From an uncultured Lachnospiraceae bacterium (GTDB lineage Bacteria > Bacillota > Clostridia > Lachnospirales > Lachnospiraceae), in assembly GCA_946623295.1 (NCBI GenBank), contig CAMOQY010000079.1, positions 1-6,693 on the forward strand: DNA of 6,693 nt. The letters are read 5' to 3'. This document shows, in pieces, positions 6,449-6,693 of this stretch. The notes under the pieces were generated by a model, which was given only the letters and a program-made list of their open reading frames with translations, did no database searches and was not told where the DNA came from. Numbering within the stretch: the stretch's first letter is position 1; each line of letters starts with the position of its first letter. The translations under genes were made by a program, and so were the position numbers.

Positions 6449-6693
6449 TTATTTCAGGATATCAAGGTCAAGAATATCGATGAACCGGTGGACTATGAAG
6501 TCCGGACGGTTCTCGTCCGTGATGGTCTTCTTTGCCAGCTTTTCGGGGCTGATAAACAGGACGTTAGCGCCGATCCCGGCGGCTTTCGCGCCGGTGAAAT
6601 CCCGGTTCAGATTATCCGCGATATTCACACACTCCGAGGGATCAAAGCCGAGCTGCCTGCAGCCAAGCGTATAAACCCTCGGATCCGGCTTGC
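6449..6693 (-). CDS. HAD-family hydrolase-like protein, C-terminal part (5' end outside window)
   Basis: This is the last 80 codons of a HAD-superfamily protein, read leftward from the window edge to a TAA at 6451-6449. The visible part opens with KPDPRVY, the HAD motif III lysine region. About 25 residues later comes motif IV, ADNLNRD, followed by FTGAKAAG, the acidic Mg2+-binding loop. The C-terminus ends in DILDLDILK. It is clearly paralogous to the complete HAD gene just downstream: KPHP/KPDP, DNLNRD, GAKAAG and the ending (ENKPDMIIHHF versus ENRPDFIVHRF) line up. Motif IV has Ala where the neighbour has Gly (ADN versus GDN). Motifs I and II lie outside the window, so activity cannot be judged. 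The likely role is a small-molecule phosphatase or related phosphotransfer enzyme in the cytoplasm; the substrate is unknown. Family membership is well supported; function is not. Confidence 0.85.
   Translation of the reverse strand, partial: KPDPRVYTLGCRQLGFDPSECVNIADNLNRDFTGAKAAGIGANVLFISPEKLAKKTITDENRPDFIVHRFIDILDLDILK

Noticed and set aside
5629..6483. Long plus-strand open frame (284 codons) opposite the HAD gene
   Set aside because: It lies antisense to a gene with clear HAD motifs, lacks a ribosome binding site and has no recognisable domain; it is a GC-rich shadow frame.

Overview
All genes in this 6.7 kb window lie on the minus strand, so transcription runs from right to left. The host is probably a low-GC-phylum (Firmicutes/Clostridia, perhaps Lachnospiraceae-like) anaerobe of moderate GC. 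Reasons: strong AAAGGAG-type ribosome binding sites, a sigma-A type promoter with 17 bp spacing, and a K+-dependent, probably Na+-pumping membrane pyrophosphatase. This assignment is an inference. A spirochaete or another anaerobe is not excluded.

Layout in transcription order: (1) 6693-6449, the C-terminal part of a HAD-family protein cut by the window edge; (2) 6369-5641, a complete second HAD-family paralogue; (3) 5628-4060, a 522-residue protein of the cofactor-independent phosphoglycerate mutase (iPGM) family, 12 nt behind the HAD gene; (4) a 145 bp gap with a good sigma-A promoter; (5) 3914-3186, an MgtC/SapB-family membrane protein; (6) 3182-2295, a PfkB-family sugar kinase starting 3 nt after the MgtC stop; (7) a perfect 9 bp inverted repeat; (8) 2226-139, the membrane pyrophosphatase HppA; (9) 138-1, noncoding sequence with two small inverted repeats. 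I saw no RNA genes, mobile elements, CRISPR arrays or plus-strand genes.

The main discovery is the iPGM-family gene. Its two halves are in the reverse of the usual order. Residues 1-305 match the canonical C-terminal part (about residue 212 to the end), and residues 314-522 match the canonical N-terminal part (start to about residue 215). A short linker joins the old C-terminus to the old N-terminus. All seven metal ligands and the catalytic serine can be found, with the spacing expected inside each half, and essentially nothing is lost at the breakpoint. This is a clean circular permutation. In ordinary iPGM the transferase domain is inserted into the phosphatase domain. Here the phosphatase domain is contiguous and the transferase domain is split between the two ends. 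Several signature residues of the transferase domain are also changed (GRD to GRS, HSH to HGC, YYAMDR to GIALDR), so the substrate or chemistry may differ from glycolytic phosphoglycerate mutase.

How the genes work together is only partly clear. The two HAD genes and the permuted mutase look like one transcription unit of phosphoryl-transfer enzymes. The mgtC-like, pfkB-like and hppA genes probably form a second unit from the promoter at 3977-4005, with a hairpin before hppA that could lower or uncouple hppA expression.
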